Assembly: GCA_001430745.1 (NCBI GenBank)
Contig: KQ481942.1
Location: 650,370-666,601, forward strand
DNA: 16,232 bases
Direction: 5' to 3'
DNA from: Auxenochlorella pyrenoidosa
Lineage: Eukaryota > Chlorophyta > Trebouxiophyceae > Chlorellales > Chlorellaceae
Part shown: piece after piece, positions 1-11,300 of the stretch
Layout: every line of letters starts with the position of its first letter
How positions within the stretch are numbered: position 1 is the stretch's first letter
The notes under the pieces: generated by a model
Databases searched by the model: none
What the model saw: the letters and a program-made list of their open reading frames with translations, nothing else
What the model was told of the DNA's origin: nothing
Position numbers and translations under genes: made by a program

Positions 1-55
1 GGGGCGGGGGGTGGGGCGTGGGGTGGGGGGTGGGTGAAGGTGGGGGCGGGGGCCA
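1..55 (+). other. G-rich tract inside the minus-strand gene's intron
   Basis: The first 55 bases contain at least six runs of three or more G separated by one to four bases. On the minus strand this is a C-rich tract inside the intron that starts at 201, and is probably the polypyrimidine run leading to an acceptor just beyond the window. The plus strand could form a G-quadruplex; this is inference from run spacing only. Confidence 0.5.
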
Positions 56-1089
56 TAATGGCTGGGTCCTAGGAGGGAAGGTGCATGGAGACGGCGCAGA
101 GGCGAAGTCGTCGACAAGCATGTGCCAGGCTCCTGCCCAAATGCTTCAGCAGGCAGCGCAGCTTGAGCGCGATACATGGGAAGCATCATGGCCAGCCTCA
201 CAGAGGCAGTTGTTCCAGCCACGGTGCCGGCGCTAAAGAGCAGGATGATGGTGGACACCACCGTCAGCACCAGCTGCCCCCAGAAGCTGCGGAGCAGGTG
301 CGGGACATGGGCAGACGGCGCATTCAGTGCAGCACTTGGTCATGGCACAACTTGCCTGGATTTCGGGGCCTCAAGTTGGCAGATATAACCGCTCAGCACT
401 CGAATCATGTGCTCACGGCTGACACAACACCAACACTCCCTTGCCTCTCGCCTACTGCCCGTGTGCGGCCCACCTGAGCCAGCCGATGTTGCGCAGTGCC
501 GTGCCAACCCGCAGCATATCCTCCTGCCGCTCGCTCAGCTTGCCCCCAGCCTCAAGCGGGCCTGCAGGGGCATTGGTGAGTCCTGGCCAAAGAGCGCATT
601 TGAACAAGGGCTGCTGGGCGCCTCGAGCTCGAGGCTGGCGCGTGATGGAAGCAGGCAGTGCGGGGAGGCAGGAACGGGCAGGCCGGCCGACCCAGCACCA
701 CCAAAGCACACATTCTCACTCTGGTATATCGGGGGGTACATGCCGCCGCCAGACTGCTGCTGCGCGGCTGGTGGCGCCTGCAACTTAGGGGGGAAGGCAG
801 GTGGGCAGGCGAGGGGGAAGCCGACGGCGCCGGCCCTCAACCGGTGACGCCAGCGGTGCGATCGCCCTGCAGCCACGCGGATCGGCTCCAACATCACCTC
901 CTGGGCACCAAGGGCCCCCTTGTGCTCGCAGACGGGAGGGTGCACACTGGGCGCCGCGCCCACCTGCCGACGGCGTTGTTGGGCGATACCGCGGGTTGAA
1001 GTTGCGATCAGACGCTGTGGCACAACGGCGAGAGTCCTGCCAAGGGCAGGCGCGGCGCCCAGCCGCGGCCCTACTGCGCAGCTAAGCAT
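1..1089 (-). CDS. DUF3611-family (TIC21/PIC1-like) chloroplast envelope membrane protein, 5' part, partial
   Basis: Four minus-strand coding exons join in frame: 1089-964, 777-720, 561-474 and 286-202 (357 nt, 119 codons). Introns are 963-778, 719-562, 473-287 and 201 to beyond the left edge. All visible donors are GT (GTGGGC, GTGAGA, GTGGGC, GTGAGG), and phases agree (0, 1, 2, 0). The ATG at 1089 has an A-rich context (GCAAAAATG), and an in-frame TGA lies 21 nt upstream (1113-1111). Residues 1-42 contain seven Arg and no Asp or Glu, typical of a plastid transit peptide. A charged stretch (KLSERQEDMLRVGTALRN) then leads to GWLSFWGQLVLTVVS, residues 88-102, with a membrane segment at about 96-115. 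From memory, FWGQLV-TVVS followed by a membrane helix is the start of the DUF3611 domain, which includes the Arabidopsis inner-envelope protein TIC21/PIC1, implicated in protein import or iron transport. Assignment to TIC21 rather than another DUF3611 member is inference. The rest of the domain lies off the left edge. Confidence 0.5.
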
Positions 1090-2383
1090 TTTTGCCCGAC
1101 AGCTGTGATTTCAGACCCTCCAAACGATGTCAATGCACGATCGAAGTCGCTGAGGGCTTGATTCGCCCCCCAGGACAGCATGTCGTGCTGGCGCTGGCAG
1201 CGCTGCCCGGGTGGCGGTCGAGCGGCAACTTCGTTTCCTGGTTGCCACCCTGTTGGAGCCAGGGCTTGTCCTCTTGGTGTCAGCGAGCCCGCAGTGTTCT
1301 GTTGTTCTCAATTCAATGATAACATGGCCTTTCACTCTAACTCAAGGGAAGGGCCATTGACATGGATACGTCTTCGCAGCAACCTGCTGGTGCCACTTAC
1401 GTGTCAACTGCAGGTTTGGAGGGTCATCGGGCAGCCAAGGACTGGGCCGGCCTGAGTCCGCGTGTGCATGTGCCTGCTCACCCACTGCTGCATCTTTATG
1501 GTGCAGGCAGACTCTCAACCCAATGACCTCTTGGTGGGCCTGTCCCCTGCTCGCGTCGCACACGTTCAGATGCAGCTGTCTCCCCATTATTCATAAACCC
1601 GCTTGCCGCAATCATACTGAAGTATTTCACAATACTTGATGCAAGTGCTGTGCACGGGCCCGGCTGGAGACAGGCACTCCCTTGCCGAGGTACGTCCAGC
1701 GCAGCGTGGAGGCGCACCGCAGCAGCAACCAAGTCCCCCTGCACCGCCTCTCCTGAACATATCACCATCTACGCCCACCTGGGCGTACATCAAGCGCTGT
1801 GGGAAGCGCTCTGTCTTTGCTTTCGGCGCGGAAAAGAGGGCGACTCGAGCGGCGGCCCTCCTCAGTCCCGGATCGCGCCTCATCAGGCGCTCGAATACGT
1901 GTGAGTGCGACCTGAAAGGATGTACAGGGTCTCAAAGTGTGGCAACAGACCATGCAGAGACCTCTTGCTGTTTGGGGCGTTGAGGCCAGGCGTTTGTGCT
2001 ACCATCGTTGTCTGGAGGCTCGTGGTGGCCAAATACCGCGCGCCCAGCGCCCTGCGTCTCTGGGAGCGGCAATCAGGGCTTCGCGCGGCCTCGAAAGGCC
2101 AGCCGGCACGTTGCAGTGCAGCTGGCAGCGTGCACGAGCATGGAAGTCGCCCAACGCGTGCTCATCGCGGCTGCAGACCGGCCCTGCTGGCTGCCGCCGC
2201 TGCCGCCGCCTCGAGCAGCCTCGTTCGCAGTCACACTCCTGCTTTGCTGTGTTGTTGCTGTGCTCCGGGCAGCGGTGCTGGTGATGGCCCAGCAGTTCTC
2301 CCCATGAGCAGCATGCCTTCCGCTTTCCTGCTGCCGCCGCGCAGTTGCCGCTGGCTGTGTGACGCGAGCGGCAGCCCGGCACG
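1090..2383. promoter_or_regulatory. Divergent intergenic region with both promoters and 5' UTRs
   Basis: The DUF3611 gene starts at 1089 on the minus strand and Brr2 at 2384 on the plus strand, so this 1,294 bp must carry both transcription starts. I see no clear TATA box, tRNA or known RNA gene, and no ORF that I recognise. Middle parts (about 1290-1660) are less GC-rich than the genes. A perfect palindrome lies at 1620-1637. A strong-looking plus-strand donor, GAG followed by GTACGT, is at 1690, and a pyrimidine-rich acceptor ends at 2344, 39 nt before the Brr2 ATG. A 5' UTR intron is therefore possible but unproven. Confidence 0.6.
1620..1637. repeat. Perfect AT-rich palindrome in the intergenic region
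   Basis: AAGTATT at 1620-1626 and AATACTT at 1631-1637 are exact reverse complements around a 4-nt loop (TCAC). The sequence is AT-rich within a GC-rich genome and lies about 530 bp from one start codon and 750 bp from the other. It could be a protein-binding site or a small hairpin; no function can be assigned. Confidence 0.5.
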
Positions 2384-5300
2384 ATGGCGGGCCGCGGAGG
2401 CATGCGCGCGGAGGACCTGGCGCGCATGAAGCAGTATGACTACAAGGCGGTGAGTTTCTGGGAATGGGCGCGCCGAGGAGTTGCGACGTGCGGCCATGGT
2501 GGCGGTGCACCGCTATGATGGCAGCCGCAGGATGCTTCCGACCGCCGCTGCTCGCACCTGCTGCACCCCTTTTTCCAACCGCGCTGAGCGTGGTTTACCC
2601 GCGTCCCCACCCCCCCCTTCCTGGGCCCCCCCGCCTGCCGCAGAACTCCAACCTGGTGCTGACGGCGGAGCAGCGCACGAGCGCGGGGCGCGAGCCCGAT
2701 GGCTCCGCCGAGTCCCTCTGGGGGCGCATGAAGGGGCAGATGGGGGACCGCGTGACGCGGGAGCGGCCCGAGGGCCTGCAGAAGAAGCCGGCGCGGAAGC
2801 GTGAGGGGGCCGAGGGCGAGGCGTTCGACCTGCCCAAGCGGCGCAAGGTGGGTGCTGGTAGGGCTGGGCGGTGAGGGATCGGTGCGTGGGTGCGGGTGGG
2901 TGGGCGTGAGGGTGCGGCGGTGCGTGTCACGGTGAGCAGCTGTCGTGAGGTCAGGGTGTGTGTGCCGGAAGCCGGGCCTGCCCCGCCTGCAGAGCAGCCG
3001 CCGCCGCCCCGCTGCGCTCCCCTCCGTTTGGCGCTGCCTTGCCGCTGCGCCGCCAGCCGCTCTTCGCTGTGCCTCCCACCCGGCCCACCGCGTGCTTCCT
3101 TCCTGCCCCCTGCCCAGGCCGGCGGCGGCGGCGGCATGTCTGTGCTGGACATTGACACCGCGGGGCTGTACCGCCCGCGCACCAAAGAGACGCGGGAGGC
3201 CTACGAGGCGCTCCTGTCGGTCATCCGCGAGCAGTTTGGGGACCAGCCCGCCGACGTGCTGCGGGGCGCTGCCGACGAGGTGCTTGCTGTGCTGAAGAAC
3301 GATCGCATGACGGTGAGGGGGGATCGCATGGGCCTGGCTTGCTCGCTTCGGGCTGAGGGGGCTGCATGGCAGGAAAGTGTGTGTGTCATCCTTGGAGGCG
3401 ACTCATGGGGCGCGATGTCTGCCTGGCAGGGCGAGGCACACGCTGCCGCCCGTGCCTGCGTCCCGCTGCCTCCGCCTCCCACCTTCTGCTGCCCTGCCTG
3501 GCCTGGCCCCGCTGAGGCTGAGGCCAATGCTGCTTTTTCTGCCCGAGGACTGCGGCAAAGCCCACTTTTCGGCGTTCTGCGAGGCTGCGCCTGGCTGATC
3601 AAACGCCTGGCCCCCGCCTCGTGTGCCCACCCGGCGCGCAGGACCCTGCCCGGCACAAGGAGGTGGACTCCCTGTTGGGCGCCGTGGAGGGCGCCAAGTT
3701 TGCGCAGCTGGTGGCGCTGGGCAAGCTGATCACCGACTATGCCAGCCCCGAGGAGGCGGCGGTGAGCAGCGCTGGACGTGGTGTGGAGGGGGCTTGAAAG
3801 CTGCCGCTGCGTGTGCTGCTGAGTGCCAGGGTTGCGCAGCTGGGCTGGGCTCTGCCGGCCCTGGGGAGCGGCGGCGGGCCGTGGGTGCCCGTGCCAATCG
3901 CCCCGGCCTGCAGGGGGCGCCGCCGGGCTTGGACGATGCAGTGTGCGTGGCACTGCTGCTGATGGTGTCGCTGGCTGAGCCGCCTCCCCTGCAGATCGCC
4001 GCTGCTGGCGATGAGGGCGGGCTGGATGAGGAGATTGGAGTGGCCGTGGAGTTCGAGGACGAGGATGAGGAGGAGGGGGAGGAGGAGCTGCGGGAGATCA
4101 TTGTGAGTGGGCGCTGATCTGCTCTTCCTCACTTGCTTGGCAGCGTTGCTGTATTGGCTGCGTCTGACCAAGGCAGGTATGCAGAGCGCAGCGCTGCTCC
4201 GGCTGGCGTGCCGGCGCCTGCAGCACCCAGCGCTGCCAACCTGCCTGCCTCCCGCCAGCGCCAAGGGTTGGCTGTGTGGCCAGCCCCCCTAGGCAGCAGC
4301 CTTGCAAGGTCGCTTGCTCTTATCGCTAGCCGCCATGTCTGCCTGCAGGATGACGAGGACGACGAGGAGCCCGAGGGCGAAGAGGAGGGCGGCGCGGGCG
4401 TGCGCACCGGCGGCATGGACGTCGACGCGGGGGAGGAGGCCGCCGATGATGGCATCCCCGTGCAGGCACGGAATCAACTTATAAACCTAGTCAATCTCAA
4501 GGAACAATCATACCATCAATCCCCGTGCATGGTACACCCCTGCATCTCGGGGTGTTGCTGCCTGTGTGTTTGGCTGCCCGCGCTCCTGGGCGCATCTGGC
4601 CGCCGCTGGCGCAATGGCGCTTGCTCGCCCGGAATGCATGTATGCGGCACCCCCTGCCCTCCCTGCCCACCCTTTCTCCTGGTTCCCGCCCCTCCCCTGC
4701 AACCCGCTCTGCAGGAGATCGATGCCTACTGGCTGCAGCGCCGCGTGTCCAAGGCCTTTGGCGACATCGACCCCAACGCTGCGCAGAAGCTGGCAGAGGA
4801 CGTGTTTGAGGCGCTGCAGGTGGGCAGCTGGCGCGGCTCTGTTTCTGTTTTCTTGGTTGGCCGGGCGGGCAGGGCGTGCCTGCCGCTGTGCTGAAGGGAG
4901 CATAGCTCGGCAGCCCAGCTGCTACCCCTTGCACACCCCTGCCCACCCTGCCTCACGACCCCCCTCTGCCCACCCGCAGCTGCAAGACCCGCGCGAGGTG
5001 GAGAACCGGCTGGTGGTGCTGCTCGACTTTGAGCGCTTTGAGCTGATCAAGGAGCTGCTGAAGAACCGGCTGCGCGTGGTGTGGTGCATGCGCCTGGCCC
5101 GCGCCGAGGTGGGTGCCGCGGCCGCAGGGCATGGCTGGGCATGGCTTGCTTGCTTGTTTGGGCTTAAAGTCTTGTCTATCCGCAATGGAACTTGCGACAC
5201 AGACAGGGCATGGCATGGCAAGGCATGGCTGCGCGCGCTCTTGGCCTCTGGGTCGCATCTTTGTTCCCTGAGACAGCTGCCTTGCACGGTGGCGTGCATG

Positions 5301-8300
5301 TTTCTCGCCCTCCAAGTGTCTCGCCATGCCCTAACAGCCTGGTGCTCAGCCCGCACACACCAACTGCTGCTCATGCTCCCCACACTGCGCCGCAGGACGA
5401 CGACGCCCGCAAGCGCGTGGAGACAGAAATGGAGGCGGGGGCAGAGACCCGCGCCATCCTGGATGCGTTGCATGCCACCCGTGCCTCTGGTGAGCCGCCC
5501 CGCTGTGGCGGTGCAGCCTGCTGGCCGCCTGGATTTGTGGGGATGGCGGAGCAGGCAGGGTTTTCTGTCAAGCACGGGGGCAGTGAACGATGATGCCGTT
5601 TGTTGAGCGTTTGCCAGTCAGGCTGGGCCCTGCTTCGCCCTGCGTCAACGGCCCCGCACTGTCGCCCACACGCCCCTGCCCCGCAGCGCGCGAGCGGCAG
5701 AGCGCGGTGGAGCGGTCGATCCGCGAGGAGGCGCGCCGCCTGCGCCAGGGCCAGGGCGGCGGCGAGGCGGGCGGGCAGGGCGCCGCCGCCGCGGGCCGCA
5801 AGAACGTCGACCTGGAGAGCCTGTCCTTTGCCCAGGGCGCGCACTTCAACAGCAGCAAGCAGTGCACGCTGCCGCAGGCGCGTGGGCCGGGCTGGCGGGA
5901 GGCGGTTACCACGGCTGCGTGGCTGGTTTGACGGTGCAGCCAGGCCAAGGCGCAGCCAGGCATGCTCGTCCAGATGGCCGCCCACTCCCCTTGTTAGCAA
6001 CCCTCGCCCGCATGGTACCAGTCTGCAGCGCGTGAACCGAACACCGCGTGCTTACCTCTGTGCAGGGCTCCTACCGCACGGTGCACAAGGGGTATGAGGA
6101 GGTGCACGTGCCGGCGCTCAAGCCCAAGCCCTTTGGCGACGGTGCGCTCTCGCCGCGCCGGGTCCTGGCCCATGATGCACTGGGCTCCTCTGTTGCGCGG
6201 GCTGCTCCCTGCATTCTTCGCTTGCATCTATATGCTGTGAAACTTCCTTTTTATCAACCCCATGCTGCCGGCAGTCTTGAATTTATGCTGTTGCATTCTG
6301 CTCTTGGCCTGCCGCAGGCGAGGAGCTGGTGGAGATCTCGTCCCTGCCCGACTGGGCCCAGCCCGGCTTCAAGGGCATGAAGAGCCTGAACCGCATCCAG
6401 TCGCGCGTCTGCGACTGCGCCCTCTACTCCTCAGAGGTGAGCACTTATTGCTTTTGACTTGAAGAGGCTTGCAGATTGCTTGCCCAGCCTGTCCATGCCT
6501 ATCGATTGTTCTGTGGCTGCGGTGCACACTCCTCAGCCTGCTTTCTTGCGGGTACGGGTGGTGCTGTTCAAGCGCTTTTCCAGGGCAGCGCAGATGAGGG
6601 GCGCGCCCAGAAAGTTGTGCCCGCCCCCACAGCTGCAAACTCACAAACAACCCTACCAAACAAGCTGTGCCCTTCCTCGCCCCCGCAGAACATGCTGGTG
6701 TGCGCGCCCACCGGCGCGGGCAAGACCAACGTGGCCATGCTCACCATGCTGCACGAGATCGGCCTGCACCGGTGGGTGCTGGGCTGCCACCATGTTGCAT
6801 GCTGCTTGTCAAGGCTGCCTTGCAGCGCTGTGCGGGCCCCGCTTAGCCTGGCCTGCAAACGGGGGCAGCCAAGTGAGGTCTCCTCCTGGTGGCTTGCCGC
6901 GTCTGCAGGCGCGAGGACGGCTCGATCGACACCTCTGCCTTCAAGATCATCTACGTGGCCCCCATGAAGGTGCGCCATTTTCTTTTCTTCCAACGTGTTT
7001 TCTTCCAGCAGAACCCTTTTGCGGGGGAGGAATTTGAAAGCATGTTGCTTGTGCGCCTTGGTGTGCGGCTGCATGCTTGCCTGCCACCTGTGCTGCCGGT
7101 CGGGTGGAGCCGACAGGCAGCTGCGTGCCGGCTGGCGTGTGTGCCTGCGCAGGCCGCTGCCCTCCACGCACAAGGGTTGTCTGTGGCACGCGTGCCCAGC
7201 CGCGCCCTGCCGCCGCCGCACACCCTGCAGGCGCTTGTGGCGGAGATGGTGGGCAACTTCAGCAAGCGGCTGGAGCCCTACGGCGTCAAGGTGAAGATGT
7301 GCTCCATACCTGCCTCTGGTCTGCCTGCATCTGAAGCTGCTCACCCGCGCGCCCAACATACCGCCGCGAGACCCCACTGAGTGGCCCATTTGCACTTACT
7401 GTATGCCTCTCAGCAACTCGGCCCCACGTTGCCCTTTTGCGCTGCCCGGCCCCCCCTGTCCCCGGCAGGTGCGCGAGCTGACGGGCGACATGAGCATGAC
7501 CAAGCAGGAGATCGACGAGACGCAGGTCATTGTGGTGACCCCGGAGAAGTGGGACATCATCACCCGCAAGAGCGGTGAGTGGGGGCTGATGTCGCGCCGC
7601 CAGCGCATGCCGGGCGGGGGTTTTGGCTCGGGCGTACCGAGAGCCATGCTTGGGAGCGCCGGCAGCACTGAGGCAAGCACGGGGTGCGCCGGGAGGGCGC
7701 TGCACGCCGTTGGCGCGGGCGGGGTGCCCGTTCGCACTCACACGCATGCTCCGCCCACCCAATCCGCAGCTCACGACTCCTCGACCCCTTGTCGCCTGCC
7801 CGCCCGCCCGCCCGCCCCCCTGCGCGACTGCACCTCTACTTAGCTGGTTCGGCTGGGTGCCCAACTGCGCAGCTCACAGTTCCCTGGCTGTTTCCCAACC
7901 CTCCCGGCCCGCAGGCGACCGCACCTACACCCAGCTGGTGCGGCTGGTGATCATTGATGAGATCCACCTGCTGCACGACGACCGCGGCGCCGTGCTCGAG
8001 TCCATCGTGGCCCGCACCGTGCGGCAGATTGAGGTGTGTTTGCGCGCGTCTCCTGGGGCGGGGGCGGGGGCAGCGGCGCTGGCCGCGCGCCGCGTGCCTG
8101 AAGGGACTGGGGCGGGGCAGAAGGAGCAGGCCGGCGGCGGTGCCGCTGCAGGCTGGGTGCCAGGCCAAGGTGCGCGGCGCCTGCTCCTGGGCCCGCCTGC
8201 TGGGTGCCGCCTCGGGAGCAGCATCAGCCGCGGGCTTCTGGCTGAGGCAGATTGCCCTGAATAATCGTTGCAAAGCCAGGCACACGCTGCAATTAGGGTA

Positions 8301-11300
8301 GTGGCTGCCTTGGGAGGTGCAGCACCAGTGCTCAGCATGTGTGCTGCAGCTGTCCTGGCAGCTACTATCCTAGTTGCCGCGTCACCTGGCCTTGCAACGC
8401 CTGGCCGCGGCTGCCTCGCCGCCCTGCACACCCCACCTCTCCTGCTGCTCACCGCCCTGCGCCCTCCTGCCGTTCACTGCCCTGCACCATACCGCACCCC
8501 TCCTCCTGCCGCAGACCACCCAGGAGATGGTGCGGCTGGTGGGCCTGTCGGCCACGCTGCCCAACTTTGAGGACGTGGCCGCCTTCCTGAGGGTCAAGCC
8601 CGAGAAGGGGCTGTTCTACTTTGACAACTCCTTCAGGTGGGCGCCTGTCCGCAGGCTTCATCATTTTGTGTGGTGTGGCGCAGCAGAGCGCGCGCCTTGC
8701 GGTGCATGTATGTGCGGCTGGAGCATCGCCCAGGGGGCTGGGCCCCTCCAATGGCTCCTGCACGCAACTTTCCCTTCATCTGCTGCCTGAACGACCCCTG
8801 CACGCTGCACACCCCCCCTGCGCCCTGCAGGCCGTGCCCGCTGGCGCAGCAGTACATCGGCGTGACAATCAAGAAGCCGCTGCAGCGCTTCCAGCTCATG
8901 AACGAGATCTGCTACGGCAAGGTGAGGGCCTCTCGCGATCGCTGCCAGGACAGCAGACAGGGATCCATCCTGCACCGCGACCCCCTCCCGCCCACCCCAG
9001 CCTCCCCTCCCTTACCCCCCGCCCACCCTCCATGGCTTGCTGTCCGCTGCCTGCGTGCCCACTGCAGGTCATGGAGGCGGCTGGCAAGCACCAGGTGCTC
9101 ATCTTTGTGCACAGCCGCAAGGAGACGGCCAAGACCGCCAGGTGGGTTCCAGTGTTTGTGGGTACTGCTGGTACCTGGGTACTGCCAGTCGGCCCCGTTG
9201 GGCCGGTGGGTCAACGGGCGGCCAGAGCCGCTGCTCTCGAGGCGCGGCGGCAGTACTAGAAGGGGTTGGTTATGCTTTCCAGATGAGACGGCGTGGCATA
9301 CCAGGTGATGAACATTTGCAATGAGCTGCTTCCCAGCAGCAGCACCGATTCTTCTGAACGTTGCACCCCTTCCCCACTGCTGTGCACCCCATCAGGTTCC
9401 TCAAGGAGGAGTGCCTGAAGAACGACACGCTGGCCAAGATCATGCGCGACGACTCGGCCTCCCGCGAGATCCTGCAGGTGAGTCTTACGGGCTCGGGAAG
9501 CTTGTGTTTGCGCCTGCCAGCTTGCCACCCGCTCATGACCAACGTGGAGGCCCTACCACCCTGCCTGCTCCTGGGATCATTTCACATCGTTCAGTGTATG
9601 AGCCACTAGAGACAGGTATTGTGGCCTCACCTTCCGTTCACCGCAGACGGAGGCCGAGGGCGTGAAGAACGCTGACCTACGCGAGCTGCTGCCCTACGGG
9701 TTTGGCATCCACCACGCCGGCATGGCGCGCGCCGACCGCACACTGGTGGAGGACCTCTTCGCCGACGGCCACATCCAGGTGCGCTGTTTTGAGGGGAAGG
9801 GGGGAGGGTCTCTGTGGAGGACCTTTTCGCCGACGGCCACATCCAGGTGCGCCGCGGCCCCGGCCAGGTCTTTCTGCAGCCCTCTGGTCCCCTGGTAACG
9901 CGCCGGCACGGCATGGGCGTTGCCCAATTCCCAGATTTGCCTTGTTCAAATTCGCCCGAATGCGTGTATGGGCCTAGCTGGCCCCTAATCCGCCCATGTA
10001 AGTCAAGTCAAGTCAAGTCAAGGCTCTTTCAAACTGGGCCCGGCTTGTAACGTCCCGCCACAAAACCTGATCGACGCTCACCAAGGGAATGTCGCCCGGC
10101 CTCTTCTCCGCGCAGGTGCTGGTGTCGACCGCCACCCTGGCCTGGGGTGTCAACCTGCCCGCGCACACTGTCATCATCAAGGGCACGCAGGTGGGGTGCC
10201 GCAGGGCTTCGTTCTGGTTTGGGCGGGCATGATGCTGAATCGCAGTTTTGTGGGTCGCTTGGGCCCATGGTTGACATGCTGCTGGTCGCTGCTCTCCCCT
10301 ACTCGCTGCCAGGCATGCTGCCTTGCCACGCTAGCCTGTGCTCACACCTGCCTCCCCCGTTCCCCCTCCCGGTCCCCTCCCCGCCCCCAACAATGCCAGG
10401 TGTACAACCCGGTCAAGTCCAACTGGATGGAGCTGTCGCCGCTGGACGTGATGCAGATGTTTGGCCGCGCGGGGCGCCCCCAGTTCGACACCTTTGGCGA
10501 GGGCATCATCATCACCAGTGAGCTGCCCTGCCTGGGCCCGGGGGGGGCGGGGGGCTCTTTTCCCAAAGAAACATTCACGATGTTTCAAAACATGGGGATG
10601 GTCTTTGCGAGGGCATCATCCTCACCAGTGAGGCGCCCTGCCTGGGCCGGGTGGGTCATTTCGCAATGAAGACGTTCCCTGAACGTCGGGCTCTGCGGGA
10701 GATAGCTTGCCATGCTCGGCGGCGGGGCTTGGCGCGAGCGGGAGGCAGGAGGCGTCCTTTCAGCGGTCTGCGCCTGCCTGCTGAGCTGCGGTCCCCCATC
10801 ACCCTGTCCCGCCCTCCCCCTGCCTGCAGCCCACTCGGAGCTGCAGTTCTACCTGTCGCTCTTCAACATGCAGCTGCCCATCGAGAGCCAGTACGTGCAG
10901 ACGGTGCCCGACAACCTCAACGCCGAGATCGTGCTGGGCACGGTGCAGAACATCCGGGACGCCGCCTCCTGGCTGGGCTACACGTGAGCGGGGCCGGCTG
11001 GGCGTGCGGGGGGCGGGCTGGGCGGCTGCCTGAAGCGGGTTGGCCATGCTGTCGGTTGCATGCGCTCGGTGGGGTCCCCAGCACAGAGAGCCATGCTGGC
11101 TTGTCCCGCCCTGCCAGTTGGCCTCCACGCCTGCCCTTGCGCTGCTCCCTCCCGCCCTGCAGGTACCTGTACGTGCGAATGCTGTGCAACCCGCCGCTCT
11201 ACGGGGTGCCCATCGACGCGCTGGACACCGACCCGCTGCTCCAGGCACGCGCCGGCTGGCGCGCCGCCTGCCCTGGCGCCAGGGGCTTGCCTTGTGCGGG

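Larger units (their letters stand above)
2384..5877 (+). other. BRR2: Brr2 exons 1-10: N-terminal region (NLS-like, PLUG, acidic, PWI-like)
   Basis: Exons: 2384-2449, 2644-2847, 3118-3312, 3642-3761, 3995-4102, 4349-4465, 4715-4819, 4980-5108, 5396-5489, 5687-5877 (residues 1-443). Residues 19-28 carry the conserved YDYKANSNLV-like opening. Basic clusters at about 69-75 and 86-90 (PKRRK) could be nuclear localisation signals. [15 protein letters not shown] (about 107-121) through DEVLAVLKN matches the PLUG segment that folds back on cassette 1. Exons 5 and 6 encode a long acidic run (about 214-262), usual in Brr2 but richer here. [10 protein letters not shown] (271-280) to about residue 345 matches the PWI-like domain. 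Exon 10 adds a Gly/Ala/Gln low-complexity patch before the conserved [17 protein letters not shown]. In known Brr2 proteins this region is autoinhibitory and docks on the snRNP. Introns 6 and 10 appear to use GC donors. The exon 6 end is the least certain boundary. Confidence 0.88.
6066..8636 (+). other. BRR2: Brr2 exons 11-18: cassette 1 RecA1 domain
   Basis: Exons: 6066-6141, 6318-6436, 6689-6771, 6909-6969, 7231-7290, 7469-7574, 7915-8033, 8515-8636 (residues 444 to about 692). [16 protein letters not shown] precedes the helicase core, and LNRIQSRV is the conserved lead-in to ATP binding. Motif I is APTGAGKT with Lys520. [14 protein letters not shown] is motif Ia, LTGD is motif Ib, TPEKWD is at 600-605, motif II is DEIH at 626-629 followed by LLHDDRG, and motif III is SAT at 663-665. 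All ATPase residues of the active cassette are present. In Brr2, cassette 1 is the catalytically required helicase. The phases of all eight exons close, so the model is secure. Confidence 0.95.
8831..10983 (+). other. BRR2: Brr2 exons 19-25: cassette 1 RecA2 domain
   Basis: Exons: 8831-8921, 9068-9141, 9396-9477, 9647-9778, 10116-10190, 10400-10517, 10830-10983 (residues about 692-934). Motif IV is LIFVHSRKE (733-741) and IHHAGM is at 795-800. Motif V is [14 protein letters not shown] (822-835). Motif VI is QMFGRAGR (862-869), with Arg866 and Arg869 as the expected ATP-contacting arginines. Exon 25 carries LPIESQY and LNAEIVLG, the usual link into the winged helix. Two exon ends here (exons 22 and 24) are repeated inside the following introns; see the repeat entries. 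Confidence 0.95.

Noticed and set aside
1636..1983. 115-codon plus-strand frame in the intergenic region
   Set aside because: No family recognised, no splice-consistent extension, and its composition resembles chance GC-rich frames. Part of it may be Brr2 5' UTR.
2402..2428. Met7 or Met15 as the Brr2 start
   Set aside because: The first ATG at 2384 follows an in-frame stop and has a reasonable context (CACGATGGCG). The later ones cannot be excluded but are not needed.
4486..4497. TATAAA-like sequence near 4490
   Set aside because: It lies inside intron 6 in the AT-rich insert, with no start or gene downstream that would need a promoter.
4566..5606. 346-codon open frame on the plus strand
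   Set aside because: It crosses exons 7-9 in the wrong frame, and the protein is Arg/Pro/Ala-rich noise.
10000..10022. AAGTC tandem repeat as a telomere-like or CRISPR-like array
   Set aside because: It is only about 4.6 copies of a pentamer within an intron: a simple microsatellite.
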